Source of the DNA: a virus
Virus record (IMG/VR): IMGVR_UViG_3300030104_006759
Span: 2,627-62,302 of that record
Direction: 5' to 3' (one strand)
DNA: 59,676 nucleotides
The position numbers and the translations under genes were made by a program. The notes beneath the pieces were generated by a model that made no database searches, was not told the DNA's origin, and worked only from the letters and a program-made list of their open reading frames with translations. Shown here one piece after another: positions 49,676 through 58,678 of this stretch (the stretch's first letter is position 1; each line of letters begins with the position of its first letter).

Positions 49676-51556
49676 ATGGCTAAATTCCGAATTGGTTTAG
49701 GGTCAGATTTTAGTCTTAAGAACGGTAAATTAGGACTTGGATTAACTTCAGATGCTCAAGAGAGATTAGATGTTGCAGGTGTTGCAAAATCCAAAGATCT
49801 TAAAGTTTCTGGTATTTCATCTCTGACTGGTTATAAAGGTTTTCTAAGAGCAAATCACGAGATTGCAGAGAACACAACCCTGAGTTTTGACCAGGGACCA
49901 AGTGCGTCACTCTCTGGTGAGATTATTGTTGGGACCGGTAAGACTGTTACCATCGATAATCTTCCAGATGGTGATTTTGGCCCCGAATTAATTCTCAATA
50001 GAACATTTGATTCTAATACAACCGGATGGACTGCAAACAATGCGGTTCTCACTTCAACAAGTAATCAATTAAAAGTTGATGATACAGCAAATGCTGGTGG
50101 TTGGAGTTCTGCGTCTCAAGAAGTTACTACAGAACCTGGTGCAAAATATCGATTGGAAGTTACCATTGGATCTTCAACCGATGGTAGTTTTATTGGTTAC
50201 AATGCGGGTAAATATACAGCTGGAAATGCTCCTACAGAGTCTTTTGGAGAATTTAGTGGGGGTCAAACTACTACAATTGAATTTATAGCACCTGAAAAAA
50301 TAACCACTATTGTGCTAGTTGCTAATGATGATGGAGTTAGTTATTTTGATAATGTTTCTCTTAAGAAAATTAATGTTCCAGAGGAACCTAGAGCAGGTGG
50401 AAGTGAGATTGAGTGTCTGAAAGTCTTCAATACCTTCACACCTCCAAGTGGTGGAACAAATGAGAGACCATATGCACCAAAACCAGGAGAGTTATACTAT
50501 AACTATGACTTCAAGACCATTGAGTTCTTTGATGGTTTTGATTGGAGACAGGTAGAGTATACAACTGCGAGTGGTCGTTCAGTGTGGGCTGGTGGTTATA
50601 TTGATGGGAATGTTCGCACCAAAGAAATGATGCTTATTAATATTTCTACTTTGGGTAATTCAACTTACTTTGGTGATCTAAACAGAAATTTAGGAACAGA
50701 TTCTCAAGGTGCCGGTAGTGCAGTTCGCGGCATCTTTACTGGTGGATATGGCGTACAAACACCAGGGGGATCAACTGGAAGACTTGATGATATAGATTAT
50801 ATTACCTTAGCATCAGAGGGAAATGGAATTGATTTTGGTAACCTAACGGTAGCAAGAAATGGTTTTGGAGCAGTATCATCATCAACTCGTGGAGTTTTTG
50901 CTGGAGGTGGCACCAATGTCCTATCGCCAGGGTCTACGCAATCTACCAATGCGATGGAGTATGTAGAAATTTCTACCACAGGAAATGCACTGGATTTTGG
51001 TGATTTATTTAAGGAAAGAATTACTAGTGGTGGTCTTGTTAACAATGCAACTCGTGGCATATTTGGTGCAGGTGATGATTATCATCATCCAGCATGGCAG
51101 GGCAGTGCTCTTGGACAATTAGATGCCATCAATATGTCATCAAAAGGAAATTCAGTTGATTTTGGTAATGATGCTATCTCTAGGATTATTGGAGGTGGAT
51201 GTAGTAATGAAGTAAGAGGATGTTGGGGAGGAGGATATATTTCATCTTTAATTTCGTCAGGAACTTTGCGAACAGAAGCAGGAAGAGGGATGACTTATGT
51301 ATCAATATCTTCATTTGGCAATGCTGTTGAATTCGGAACCTTAACATCGGGTTCAAGAACATATATTGGTGGTGCTTCAACAAAAACAAGGGGAATTTGG
51401 ACTGGTGGATCACAATATCCAGTCCATTGTAAGACAATTGATTATATTCAGTTTGCATCCTTGGGTGATACCATAGATTTTGGAGAACTTTATAGGAACA
51501 AGGGATATATGAATGGTTCAACATCAGACTCTCACGGTGGTCTCGGAGGTTTCTGA
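49676..51556 (+). CDS. tail fibre with carbohydrate-binding-like insert and six-fold repeat, 626 aa
   Basis: Same KFRIGLGSDFSLKNGKLGLG start as its neighbour. Residues about 105-240 form a jelly-roll-like insert (NRTFDSNTTGWTANNAVLTS to YFDNVSLKKI, the pattern of CBM4/9-like domains). Then the FFDGFDWRQVEY hinge and six repeats (SVWAGG, RGIFTGG, RGVFAGG, RGIFGAG, RGCWGGG, RGIWTGG), ending SDSHGGLGGF. One base after the previous stop. Confidence 0.78.
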   Translation: MAKFRIGLGSDFSLKNGKLGLGLTSDAQERLDVAGVAKSKDLKVSGISSLTGYKGFLRANHEIAENTTLSFDQGPSASLSGEIIVGTGKTVTIDNLPDGDFGPELILNRTFDSNTTGWTANNAVLTSTSNQLKVDDTANAGGWSSASQEVTTEPGAKYRLEVTIGSSTDGSFIGYNAGKYTAGNAPTESFGEFSGGQTTTIEFIAPEKITTIVLVANDDGVSYFDNVSLKKINVPEEPRAGGSEIECLKVFNTFTPPSGGTNERPYAPKPGELYYNYDFKTIEFFDGFDWRQVEYTTASGRSVWAGGYIDGNVRTKEMMLINISTLGNSTYFGDLNRNLGTDSQGAGSAVRGIFTGGYGVQTPGGSTGRLDDIDYITLASEGNGIDFGNLTVARNGFGAVSSSTRGVFAGGGTNVLSPGSTQSTNAMEYVEISTTGNALDFGDLFKERITSGGLVNNATRGIFGAGDDYHHPAWQGSALGQLDAINMSSKGNSVDFGNDAISRIIGGGCSNEVRGCWGGGYISSLISSGTLRTEAGRGMTYVSISSFGNAVEFGTLTSGSRTYIGGASTKTRGIWTGGSQYPVHCKTIDYIQFASLGDTIDFGELYRNKGYMNGSTSDSHGGLGGF

Positions 51557-51561
51557 TGACT

Positions 51562-51569
51562 AATAAATA
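51562..51569 (+). promoter_or_regulatory. late promoter AATAAATA
   Basis: AATAAATA, 18 bases before the ATG at 51588. Confidence 0.55.
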
Positions 51570-51587
51570 TAGGAAAGTATACTAATA

Positions 51588-52967
51588 ATGCCTAGTATAA
51601 GAGTTGGCTTTAGTACTGATCTGAATATCACTGGTGGTCGGACTGGCATTGGCACCACAAATCCCACTGCACAATTGGATGTTGCAGGTTCAATTTCGGT
51701 CGAAGACATTGCTGGCTCTGGTGGAGTATCAACCTTTAGAGAGTACCAAGGTTTTTCTCAAATCGAGGCAAAGATTACCAATGAAACATTAATTGATAAC
51801 AATGATTGTGGTTCTTTTAGTTCATTATCTGGTGAAATAAAAATTACTGGAGAGACAACAGTTTCATCTGGTTCAACAGTAGAAGTAGGAAAATCAAAAA
51901 CACTCACTGTTACTGATCGATTTGCTGTTCCTCTTGGAGATACAAATACCAGAGACAGTTCACCAGAGGCAGGAACAACTAGATTTAATCAAGACTTCGG
52001 AACACTTGAGTTCTTTGATGGTGCGAATTGGAAGACAGTAAATTCATATGCTAGAGGTGGTGCTGCTGGTCGTGGTGTTTTTGGTGGTGGATATAGAACT
52101 CCTACTGACACAGCTGATATAGAATCTCTGAATTTGTCATCGGGTGGTACTTCTGTTATGTTTGGTGATTTGACTGATGAAAGAACTCAATTGGGTGCGG
52201 CATCATCTTCTATTCGTGGATTGTTTGCTGGGGGAGATCCTGGACCATCTAACTCTGATGTAATTGAGTATATAACAATTGCATCTGGTGGAAATGGAAT
52301 TGATTTTGGAAATTTAATTAGTGCTGGAAGACTTCCTGCGGCTGCATCATCATCGACGAGGGCAATTTTTGCTGGTGAGGCTGCTTCTAATGTTATAAGT
52401 TATGTAGAAATTAATACCACTGGAAATGCATTAGATTTTGGTGATATAACAACTGCGAGTGGAGCAAAAGGAACAGCAACAAGTTCTCCAACCAGGTTTG
52501 TTTATGCATCTGGAAACTCACCAAATCCTCAAATTATTGAATATGGGACAATATCATCAAAGGGTAATACACTAACATTTGGTGATTTAACTTATGGAGG
52601 TAGTTTTAGAAAACCTAGAGCAACTTCAAATGGTATTAGAGGTATATTTGCGGGTGGATATCAAAATACTTCGCCATATCCAGGTTTAAAAGATATTTGT
52701 TATATTACGATGGCAACCACTGGAAATGCGGTGAACTTTGGTGAATTAACAATCACAAGGCATAGCGCACTCTGCACTAGTTCTCAAATAAAATCAATTC
52801 ATGCAGGTGGTGAGACTGATGCCAGTGGATCTGGAACTTTATTATCATCCATTGATACAATTGACTATGCATCCAGTGGAAATGCAGTTGAATTTGGTAA
52901 TTTATCAGAACCCACTTCAAATGGTGATGCATTATCAGACTCTCACGGTGGTTTAGGAGGTTTCTAA
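51588..52967 (+). CDS. tail fibre with six-fold repeat, 459 aa
   Basis: Starts MPSIRVGFSTDLNITGGRTG, short stalk, FFDGANWKTV hinge, then repeats RGVFGGG, RGLFAGG, RAIFAGE, RFVYASG, RGIFAGG, KSIHAGG and the SDSHGGLGGF end. No insert domain. Paralogue of the two preceding genes. Confidence 0.78.
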   Translation: MPSIRVGFSTDLNITGGRTGIGTTNPTAQLDVAGSISVEDIAGSGGVSTFREYQGFSQIEAKITNETLIDNNDCGSFSSLSGEIKITGETTVSSGSTVEVGKSKTLTVTDRFAVPLGDTNTRDSSPEAGTTRFNQDFGTLEFFDGANWKTVNSYARGGAAGRGVFGGGYRTPTDTADIESLNLSSGGTSVMFGDLTDERTQLGAASSSIRGLFAGGDPGPSNSDVIEYITIASGGNGIDFGNLISAGRLPAAASSSTRAIFAGEAASNVISYVEINTTGNALDFGDITTASGAKGTATSSPTRFVYASGNSPNPQIIEYGTISSKGNTLTFGDLTYGGSFRKPRATSNGIRGIFAGGYQNTSPYPGLKDICYITMATTGNAVNFGELTITRHSALCTSSQIKSIHAGGETDASGSGTLLSSIDTIDYASSGNAVEFGNLSEPTSNGDALSDSHGGLGGF

Positions 52968-52968
52968 G

Positions 52969-55827
52969 ATGGCAAATTTAAGAGTAGACAAGATTACAAG
53001 CACAGAAACCTTTGAGACGACTGGTTCAGTTCAGTTTGATGGAAATAATGATAAATTAATCGTTGGATCAGCAGGAGATTTTAATTACTTACATAACGGC
53101 GCAGCAAGTTTTACTGCAGAATTTTGGGTATATACTAAAGTTGCGAACTCAAGGCAAGTTGTATTTTCTACCGGGGGAAATAGTAGTTCCACTGGATTTG
53201 TTGTAAGAATAATGGCATCTGGAGCTGCTGGTTCTGGTAATGGGTATCTTGTAGGAGCTCAAACTAGTAAATCGTCCAGTGGAAACTACTTATATTGGGA
53301 TTCTGAATCAACACAATTAGCTGCCTCTACTTGGTATCACATCGCAACGGTTTATGATCATACTGATAATACTTTAAAAATTTATGTAGATGGTAAATTA
53401 ACGAATAGTGGATTTTCAAGGACTCAAGGAACTTTTGGTTCTCATGCCACCGGTAATAGTCAGGCTGGGATTTATATTGGGGAGGAAGCATATAATAATT
53501 CATTGGATTTAAACGGATTTGTTTCCAATTTCAGAATCATAAATGGAGTTAAACTCTATACATCAAACTTCAAACCTCCAATGAAGGAACTTGAGGTCAC
53601 AGCTGAAACAACTGTTCTTTGTTGTCAATCAAAGACTGATGAACTACTTGAAAAGACTGGTAAGACCATCGTAATGAATGGAACGGCAAAAGCATGTGAA
53701 CTTACTCCTGGTCTTCTGACACCTGTTGTGAAGTCTGGTGGTGGTAGTGCCATCACTGGATCTGTTGAGTTTAGTGGAAATTATGATGGTTTAGTTCTTC
53801 CTAAGTCCACAGACTTTGCATTTGGAACAGGTGATTTTACGATTGAAGGATGGTTTAATGTCTCAGACACTGGAGCAATCAGAACAATTTTTGATAGTAG
53901 AAATACTGACAATCTAAGCACTGGAATTTTTATCGGCATCAACAGTGATGATAATTTGTATACTTATGGATTCCCTAGTTCAACCGGAGCTACAAATTAT
54001 GTGATTCCTAAGCACGGAGAATGGCATCACTTCGCAGTTGTAAGAAATGGAAGTAGTGGACTTGTATTTCTCAATGGTATAAAAGTTTCTGGAAGTATAA
54101 ACACAGGTTCTACTAACTATACAGACCAAGGAGCAACAATCGGTCAACCTTCAACTGTTTTTGCCGTAACTTTATATCGTTACAAAGGATTTCTCTCAAA
54201 TATCCGTGTAAATAAAGGTACTGCACTTTACACAGACAACTTTATTCCACCAACCAGAGAACTCAAAAGAGTTCCAGGCACTGTTCTTTTATGTTGCCAA
54301 GATCCCGATAGCCCATTTACAGAAGCAACTGGGAAAACTTTTAACGGATTTGGAGATTTTCAGAGATCAAATGGAATTGAGTATATTTCAGAGGGTGATT
54401 TCATTGCAGCAAACAAACAGGAAGATGAAACATTTGCTGAGTGGGATATAAAAAATAATGCGAACATAACTATTTCTGGAACCACCATTAGTGTTACATC
54501 AACACAAAATTATTCTGGTATAAAAGTAAATAGTGCGTATCTACCAACTTTGGTTGCAGGTAAAAAATATGCGATGACGGTTGATATTGTTTCCCTTACA
54601 AATCCGATTAGATTTGGAGTTGTTTCTGGGAATACGTTGAGTGATATTAGCACTGCTGGAAAACATACATTAATTTTTACAGGAACAGCCTCTACCACTG
54701 AAATTTTTATAGAAAAGGCCACTGGATCAAACTCGACATTTGTACTTGACTCTGTTTCTCTTAAAGAAATAGATGGATTACATCCATCATCAAACTTCAC
54801 ACCACAAGTCGGTGATGATAGGAAAGTAACCTTTGAGGGTGTCACCAAAATAAACTCAAATGCTTATTTCTATCTCCCAACTGGTAATACAGAATCAAGA
54901 GATAAAGGTGCAGGCACTCGTGGAATTTCTTTTGGTGGTGCTGATGGATCAAATAGACTTAATACTATTAGTTATATCAATATTTCAACCACAGGGGATG
55001 CAGAAAATTTTGGTGATTTGCTAGACAAAATAAATCAACAAGCATCAGCAGCTTCCTCAACCAGAGGCATCAGTGCAGGTGGATTTGGAACGTCTCCTAC
55101 ATCAAATGAAATAGTCACTGTAAACTATATTACTATGGCATCCACAGGAGATGCCCTTGATTTTGGTGATTTGACTCTTGCACGTAGACTACTTGTAGGA
55201 TGTAGTTCACAAACTCGTGGAATCTTTGCCGGTGGATATGATGCGCCAAACAAATATAATACAATGGATTATGTGACTATTGCAACACAGGGAGATGCAT
55301 TAGACTTTGGTGACATGGTTGCAGATGGTCAAACTCCTAATGGTAGATATAGTCCTGCAGGATATGGATCACCAACTCGGGGAGTATGGCACGGTGGATA
55401 TGGAGCTCCTGCGTATAGAAATATAATTGATTATGTAACTATTGCATCGAAAGGAAACACAAAAGATTTTGGAGATTCCTCAATATCAAATTATTATATG
55501 GGTGGATGTAGCAATAGTATTCGTGGTTTATCTGGTGGTGCTTATAATCCTTCTCCTGCTCATTTAAATTTAATTGAATATACTACAATCGCAACAACTG
55601 GCAATGCAAAAGATTTTGGTGATTTGAGTTCGCGTGCCAATTCAACAGGTGCTTGTGCCTCTCAAATTAGGGGTTTATGGCTTGGTGCAACGATTGGGGG
55701 ATCACACAGTAATAGAATAGATTATGTAACAATTATGTCAATGGGAAATGCACTAGACTTTGGCGATTTAACCGGGGTAACTGCATATAACGCAGGATGC
55801 TCCAACGGTCACGGTGGTCTTGGATAA
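52969..55827 (+). CDS. tail fibre with two LamG-like domains and six-fold repeat, 952 aa
   Basis: MANLRVDKITSTETFETTGS start. Two concanavalin/LamG-type domains (about 15-225: FTAEFWVYTKV, WYHIATVYDHTDNTLKIYVDG; 260-450: FTIEGWFNVS, EWHHFAVVRNGSSGLVFLNG), a jelly-roll-like domain (500-600, ending FVLDSVSLKEI), then six repeats (RGISFGG, RGISAGG, RGIFAGG, RGVWHGG, RGLSGGA, RGLWLGA) and NGHGGLG. LamG-like domains often bind sugars, so receptor binding is likely. Confidence 0.8.
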   Translation: MANLRVDKITSTETFETTGSVQFDGNNDKLIVGSAGDFNYLHNGAASFTAEFWVYTKVANSRQVVFSTGGNSSSTGFVVRIMASGAAGSGNGYLVGAQTSKSSSGNYLYWDSESTQLAASTWYHIATVYDHTDNTLKIYVDGKLTNSGFSRTQGTFGSHATGNSQAGIYIGEEAYNNSLDLNGFVSNFRIINGVKLYTSNFKPPMKELEVTAETTVLCCQSKTDELLEKTGKTIVMNGTAKACELTPGLLTPVVKSGGGSAITGSVEFSGNYDGLVLPKSTDFAFGTGDFTIEGWFNVSDTGAIRTIFDSRNTDNLSTGIFIGINSDDNLYTYGFPSSTGATNYVIPKHGEWHHFAVVRNGSSGLVFLNGIKVSGSINTGSTNYTDQGATIGQPSTVFAVTLYRYKGFLSNIRVNKGTALYTDNFIPPTRELKRVPGTVLLCCQDPDSPFTEATGKTFNGFGDFQRSNGIEYISEGDFIAANKQEDETFAEWDIKNNANITISGTTISVTSTQNYSGIKVNSAYLPTLVAGKKYAMTVDIVSLTNPIRFGVVSGNTLSDISTAGKHTLIFTGTASTTEIFIEKATGSNSTFVLDSVSLKEIDGLHPSSNFTPQVGDDRKVTFEGVTKINSNAYFYLPTGNTESRDKGAGTRGISFGGADGSNRLNTISYINISTTGDAENFGDLLDKINQQASAASSTRGISAGGFGTSPTSNEIVTVNYITMASTGDALDFGDLTLARRLLVGCSSQTRGIFAGGYDAPNKYNTMDYVTIATQGDALDFGDMVADGQTPNGRYSPAGYGSPTRGVWHGGYGAPAYRNIIDYVTIASKGNTKDFGDSSISNYYMGGCSNSIRGLSGGAYNPSPAHLNLIEYTTIATTGNAKDFGDLSSRANSTGACASQIRGLWLGATIGGSHSNRIDYVTIMSMGNALDFGDLTGVTAYNAGCSNGHGGLG

Positions 55828-55830
55828 ATA
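55823..55830 (+). promoter_or_regulatory. late promoter GATAAATA over a stop codon
   Basis: GATAAATA overlaps the end of the 52969 gene, 19 bases before ATG 55850, with a GGAGGAGG ribosome site between. Confidence 0.6.
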
Positions 55831-55849
55831 ATGGAGGAGGTAGTTTAAC

Positions 55850-56878
55850 ATGTCAGAGATTCCAGCAGGTGCAATGAGATTTAACTCCGACTCACAGAAG
55901 TTGGAGTATTGGAATGGCTCGGCATGGTTTCAGGTTCACACCGCAACACCTACTCTTGGAGAGTCTAGTGAACCAACTCCTGGTCCTCGTGGATTATTTG
56001 GTGGTGGGGCAGCACCCTCACCGGTTGGTGAATTAAAAAATATTGATTATATTAACATCGCATCAGCAGGAAATGGACAAGACTTCGGTGATCTTCAGCA
56101 AACAAGACAAGCACTCAGCTCACTTGGATCATCTACAAGAGGATTTTGGGTAGGAGGAAGAGATGCGCCGTCTAATTTTGATATTATAGAGTTTGTAACT
56201 TTTAGTTCATTAGGGAATTTTACGGATTTTGGAAATTTAAATACTGGAAAACAAGGTCCTTTTGGACTTTCAAATGCTACTCGTGGAATAGCTGGTGGCG
56301 GTACTTTTGGTAATAGTGTTGATTATTTTACCATGGCATCAACAGGAACTGTAGCTGATTTTGGTAATTTAACTCCATCGAATCTTGGAACCTATCAATC
56401 GGCATGTATGACTCCTACAAGAGGTGTTTATCATCAAAGTTTAAAACCAGCCCCATATGCAGGATCCACATTTCTAGGTAATATCACCATAGCAACAACA
56501 GGAGATTCTACTCAATTTGGGGATTTGTCTCAAGAAAGAGCAAATATTGCTAGTCTATCAAATTCAACTCGTGGAATATTTACTGGTGGATATCAAGCAC
56601 CAGCACCAAATTACACCAAATCAATGGAATATGTTCAGCTCACATCACAAGGTAATGCGGTATTCTTTGGGGATTTATCTGTAGTAAAAAATAACTTAAA
56701 TGGAAACTGTGCATCTCCAACTCGTGCAGTTATTGCTGGTGGATCTACGAATCCCGGTGTTACAAATGTAATCGAGTATGTTGATATTCAAACACTAGGT
56801 GATGCAGTTGATTTTGGAGATCTGGTAACTCCAAAGTTTTATGCATCAGGTATATCTAATGCACATGGAGGTCTATAA
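55850..56878 (+). CDS. short six-fold-repeat fibre protein, 342 aa
   Basis: MSEIPAGAMRFNSDSQKLEY (hinge-like start), then six repeats (RGLFGGG, RGFWVGG, RGIAGGG, RGVYHQS, RGIFTGG, RAVIAGG) and NAHGGL. It has the head but no stalk or LamG, so it may associate with the preceding fibre. Overlaps the next gene by 1 base. Confidence 0.78.
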   Translation: MSEIPAGAMRFNSDSQKLEYWNGSAWFQVHTATPTLGESSEPTPGPRGLFGGGAAPSPVGELKNIDYINIASAGNGQDFGDLQQTRQALSSLGSSTRGFWVGGRDAPSNFDIIEFVTFSSLGNFTDFGNLNTGKQGPFGLSNATRGIAGGGTFGNSVDYFTMASTGTVADFGNLTPSNLGTYQSACMTPTRGVYHQSLKPAPYAGSTFLGNITIATTGDSTQFGDLSQERANIASLSNSTRGIFTGGYQAPAPNYTKSMEYVQLTSQGNAVFFGDLSVVKNNLNGNCASPTRAVIAGGSTNPGVTNVIEYVDIQTLGDAVDFGDLVTPKFYASGISNAHGGL

Positions 56879-58656
56879 TGGGAATATTAAGAGTCGATAA
56901 AATCTCTGGATTAGAAAATCCCACAGCAGTCACAGGATCTGTGGAGTTTGATGGTAATGATAATTTATCTATTGGCAATGCAGGCGATTTTAATTTCCTT
57001 CACCAGGCAACCCAGGATTGGACTGCAGAATTTTGGTCAAAAGTACCCAGTAATTCTAGACAATTTGTTTTTGGCACCGGAGCAAGTAGTGCTCAAACAG
57101 GATTTAGTTTTGAGGTTATGACCGCTTCGGATGGTCAAAGTTCCCAACAAGGTGTGTTTGCGATGTACGGTAGAGGGTCAGCAGGAAATTACAGATATTT
57201 TGGAGCAAATAATGTCCTCACACTAAATACATGGCATCACATTGCAGCAGTATTTAAGGCCAGTGATAAGACATTAACAATATATGTTGATGGAAAAGAA
57301 GTAGATAGTGACACTGGAACTGCAAACGGTAGTTTCGGTACAGGAGATTATTCAACTAGTGATAGTTCATATGCATTCACCGTCGCAAAAAATATACATG
57401 GTAGCACATACTTAACTGGTGATATATCAAATTTAAGAGTTGTTTCTGGCCGTAGACTTTATACATCAGAATTCACACCACCAGTTCATGCACTAGAACC
57501 AATTGATGGAACTAGAATTCTTTGCTGTAATAACCCAGATTCCGTAACGGCAGTGTCAAATGCAGGCGTTGGAACTGCACATATTGCTACTGTAGGTGGA
57601 AACCCAACAGTTTCTACAGACAATCCAGGTCTCATCAGAGATTTCACATCTGGCACAGAGTTTAGGGGTGTCACAACATTTGATACACAAGGATATTTTG
57701 TTCCACCATCAGGCACGACAGAACAGAGATATAACGATGTAGCAAAAAATGCGGTGAGTGCTTCTAGTGCTCGTGGATTATTTGGTGGAGGAAATACACC
57801 ATCAAAAGTTAATACAATAGAATATATTACTATTTCAACCACAGGTAATGGAACAAATTTTGGAGATCTAACTAATACTCCAGCTCAAGCAGGGGGTGTG
57901 GCATCAAATACTAGAGGTATTGTTGGTGGAGGATATGATGGATCTGCTAGAACAAACGTAATCAATTACCTCACAGTTGCAGCAACAGGAAACGCACAGG
58001 ACTTTGGTGATCTGATAACAGGGAGATCTGGATTAGGTGCTCTTTCTAGCACCACAAGAGCAGTATGGTCTGGTGGATATGGAACTGCTGTTGTTAATAC
58101 AATGGATTATGTAACAATAGCATCAACAGGAAATGCTCAGGACTTCGGTGATCTTTTAGGTACAAATAATGAGATGACAGGATGTGCATCACCAACTCGT
58201 GGTATTTTTGGTTCTGGTGATGTTCCTGGAGATGGAACACTAACAAATACTCTTCAATATATTACCACCTCAACATTAGGAAACTCACAAGATTTTGGTG
58301 ATTTGACAATAGCAGCAGACTACAGCACTGGATTCTCAAATAGCACCCGTGGAATATTTTACATTGGATATACTCCCAACCCTGCTAGTAATATTATCAA
58401 TTTTATTACCATATCATCTACAGGGAATGCGGTGGATTTTGGTGATGCATACGAAAAATCAGGCGCAAGATCAACCACCGGAGCTAGTTCATCAACTCGT
58501 GGAGTTGTAGCAGGCGGTGATTCTCCAGCAAAATCAAATAGTATAGAATATGTAACGATAGCATCATTAGGAAATGGACAAGACTTTGGAGCACTTGCTA
58601 ATTTTGACACGGCATCTCCATTTGGATTATCGAATGGTCATGGTGGTCTTGGATAA
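56878..58656 (+). CDS. tail fibre with LamG-like domain and six-fold repeat, 592 aa
   Basis: MGILRVDKISGLENPTAVTG and WTAEFWSKVP-WHHIAAVFKASDKTLTIYVDG show one LamG-like domain (15-225) closely similar to the first of the 52969 protein. Then a YFVPPSGTTEQR hinge, repeats RGLFGGG, RGIVGGG, RAVWSGG, RGIFGSG, RGIFYIG, RGVVAGG and NGHGGLG. Confidence 0.8.
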   Translation: MGILRVDKISGLENPTAVTGSVEFDGNDNLSIGNAGDFNFLHQATQDWTAEFWSKVPSNSRQFVFGTGASSAQTGFSFEVMTASDGQSSQQGVFAMYGRGSAGNYRYFGANNVLTLNTWHHIAAVFKASDKTLTIYVDGKEVDSDTGTANGSFGTGDYSTSDSSYAFTVAKNIHGSTYLTGDISNLRVVSGRRLYTSEFTPPVHALEPIDGTRILCCNNPDSVTAVSNAGVGTAHIATVGGNPTVSTDNPGLIRDFTSGTEFRGVTTFDTQGYFVPPSGTTEQRYNDVAKNAVSASSARGLFGGGNTPSKVNTIEYITISTTGNGTNFGDLTNTPAQAGGVASNTRGIVGGGYDGSARTNVINYLTVAATGNAQDFGDLITGRSGLGALSSTTRAVWSGGYGTAVVNTMDYVTIASTGNAQDFGDLLGTNNEMTGCASPTRGIFGSGDVPGDGTLTNTLQYITTSTLGNSQDFGDLTIAADYSTGFSNSTRGIFYIGYTPNPASNIINFITISSTGNAVDFGDAYEKSGARSTTGASSSTRGVVAGGDSPAKSNSIEYVTIASLGNGQDFGALANFDTASPFGLSNGHGGLG

Positions 58657-58659
58657 ATA
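58652..58659 (+). promoter_or_regulatory. late promoter GATAAATA over a stop codon
   Basis: Same GGATAAATAAT arrangement as at 55823, 19 bases before ATG 58679. Confidence 0.6.
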
Positions 58660-58678
58660 ATAAAAGAGGTATAAGTAT

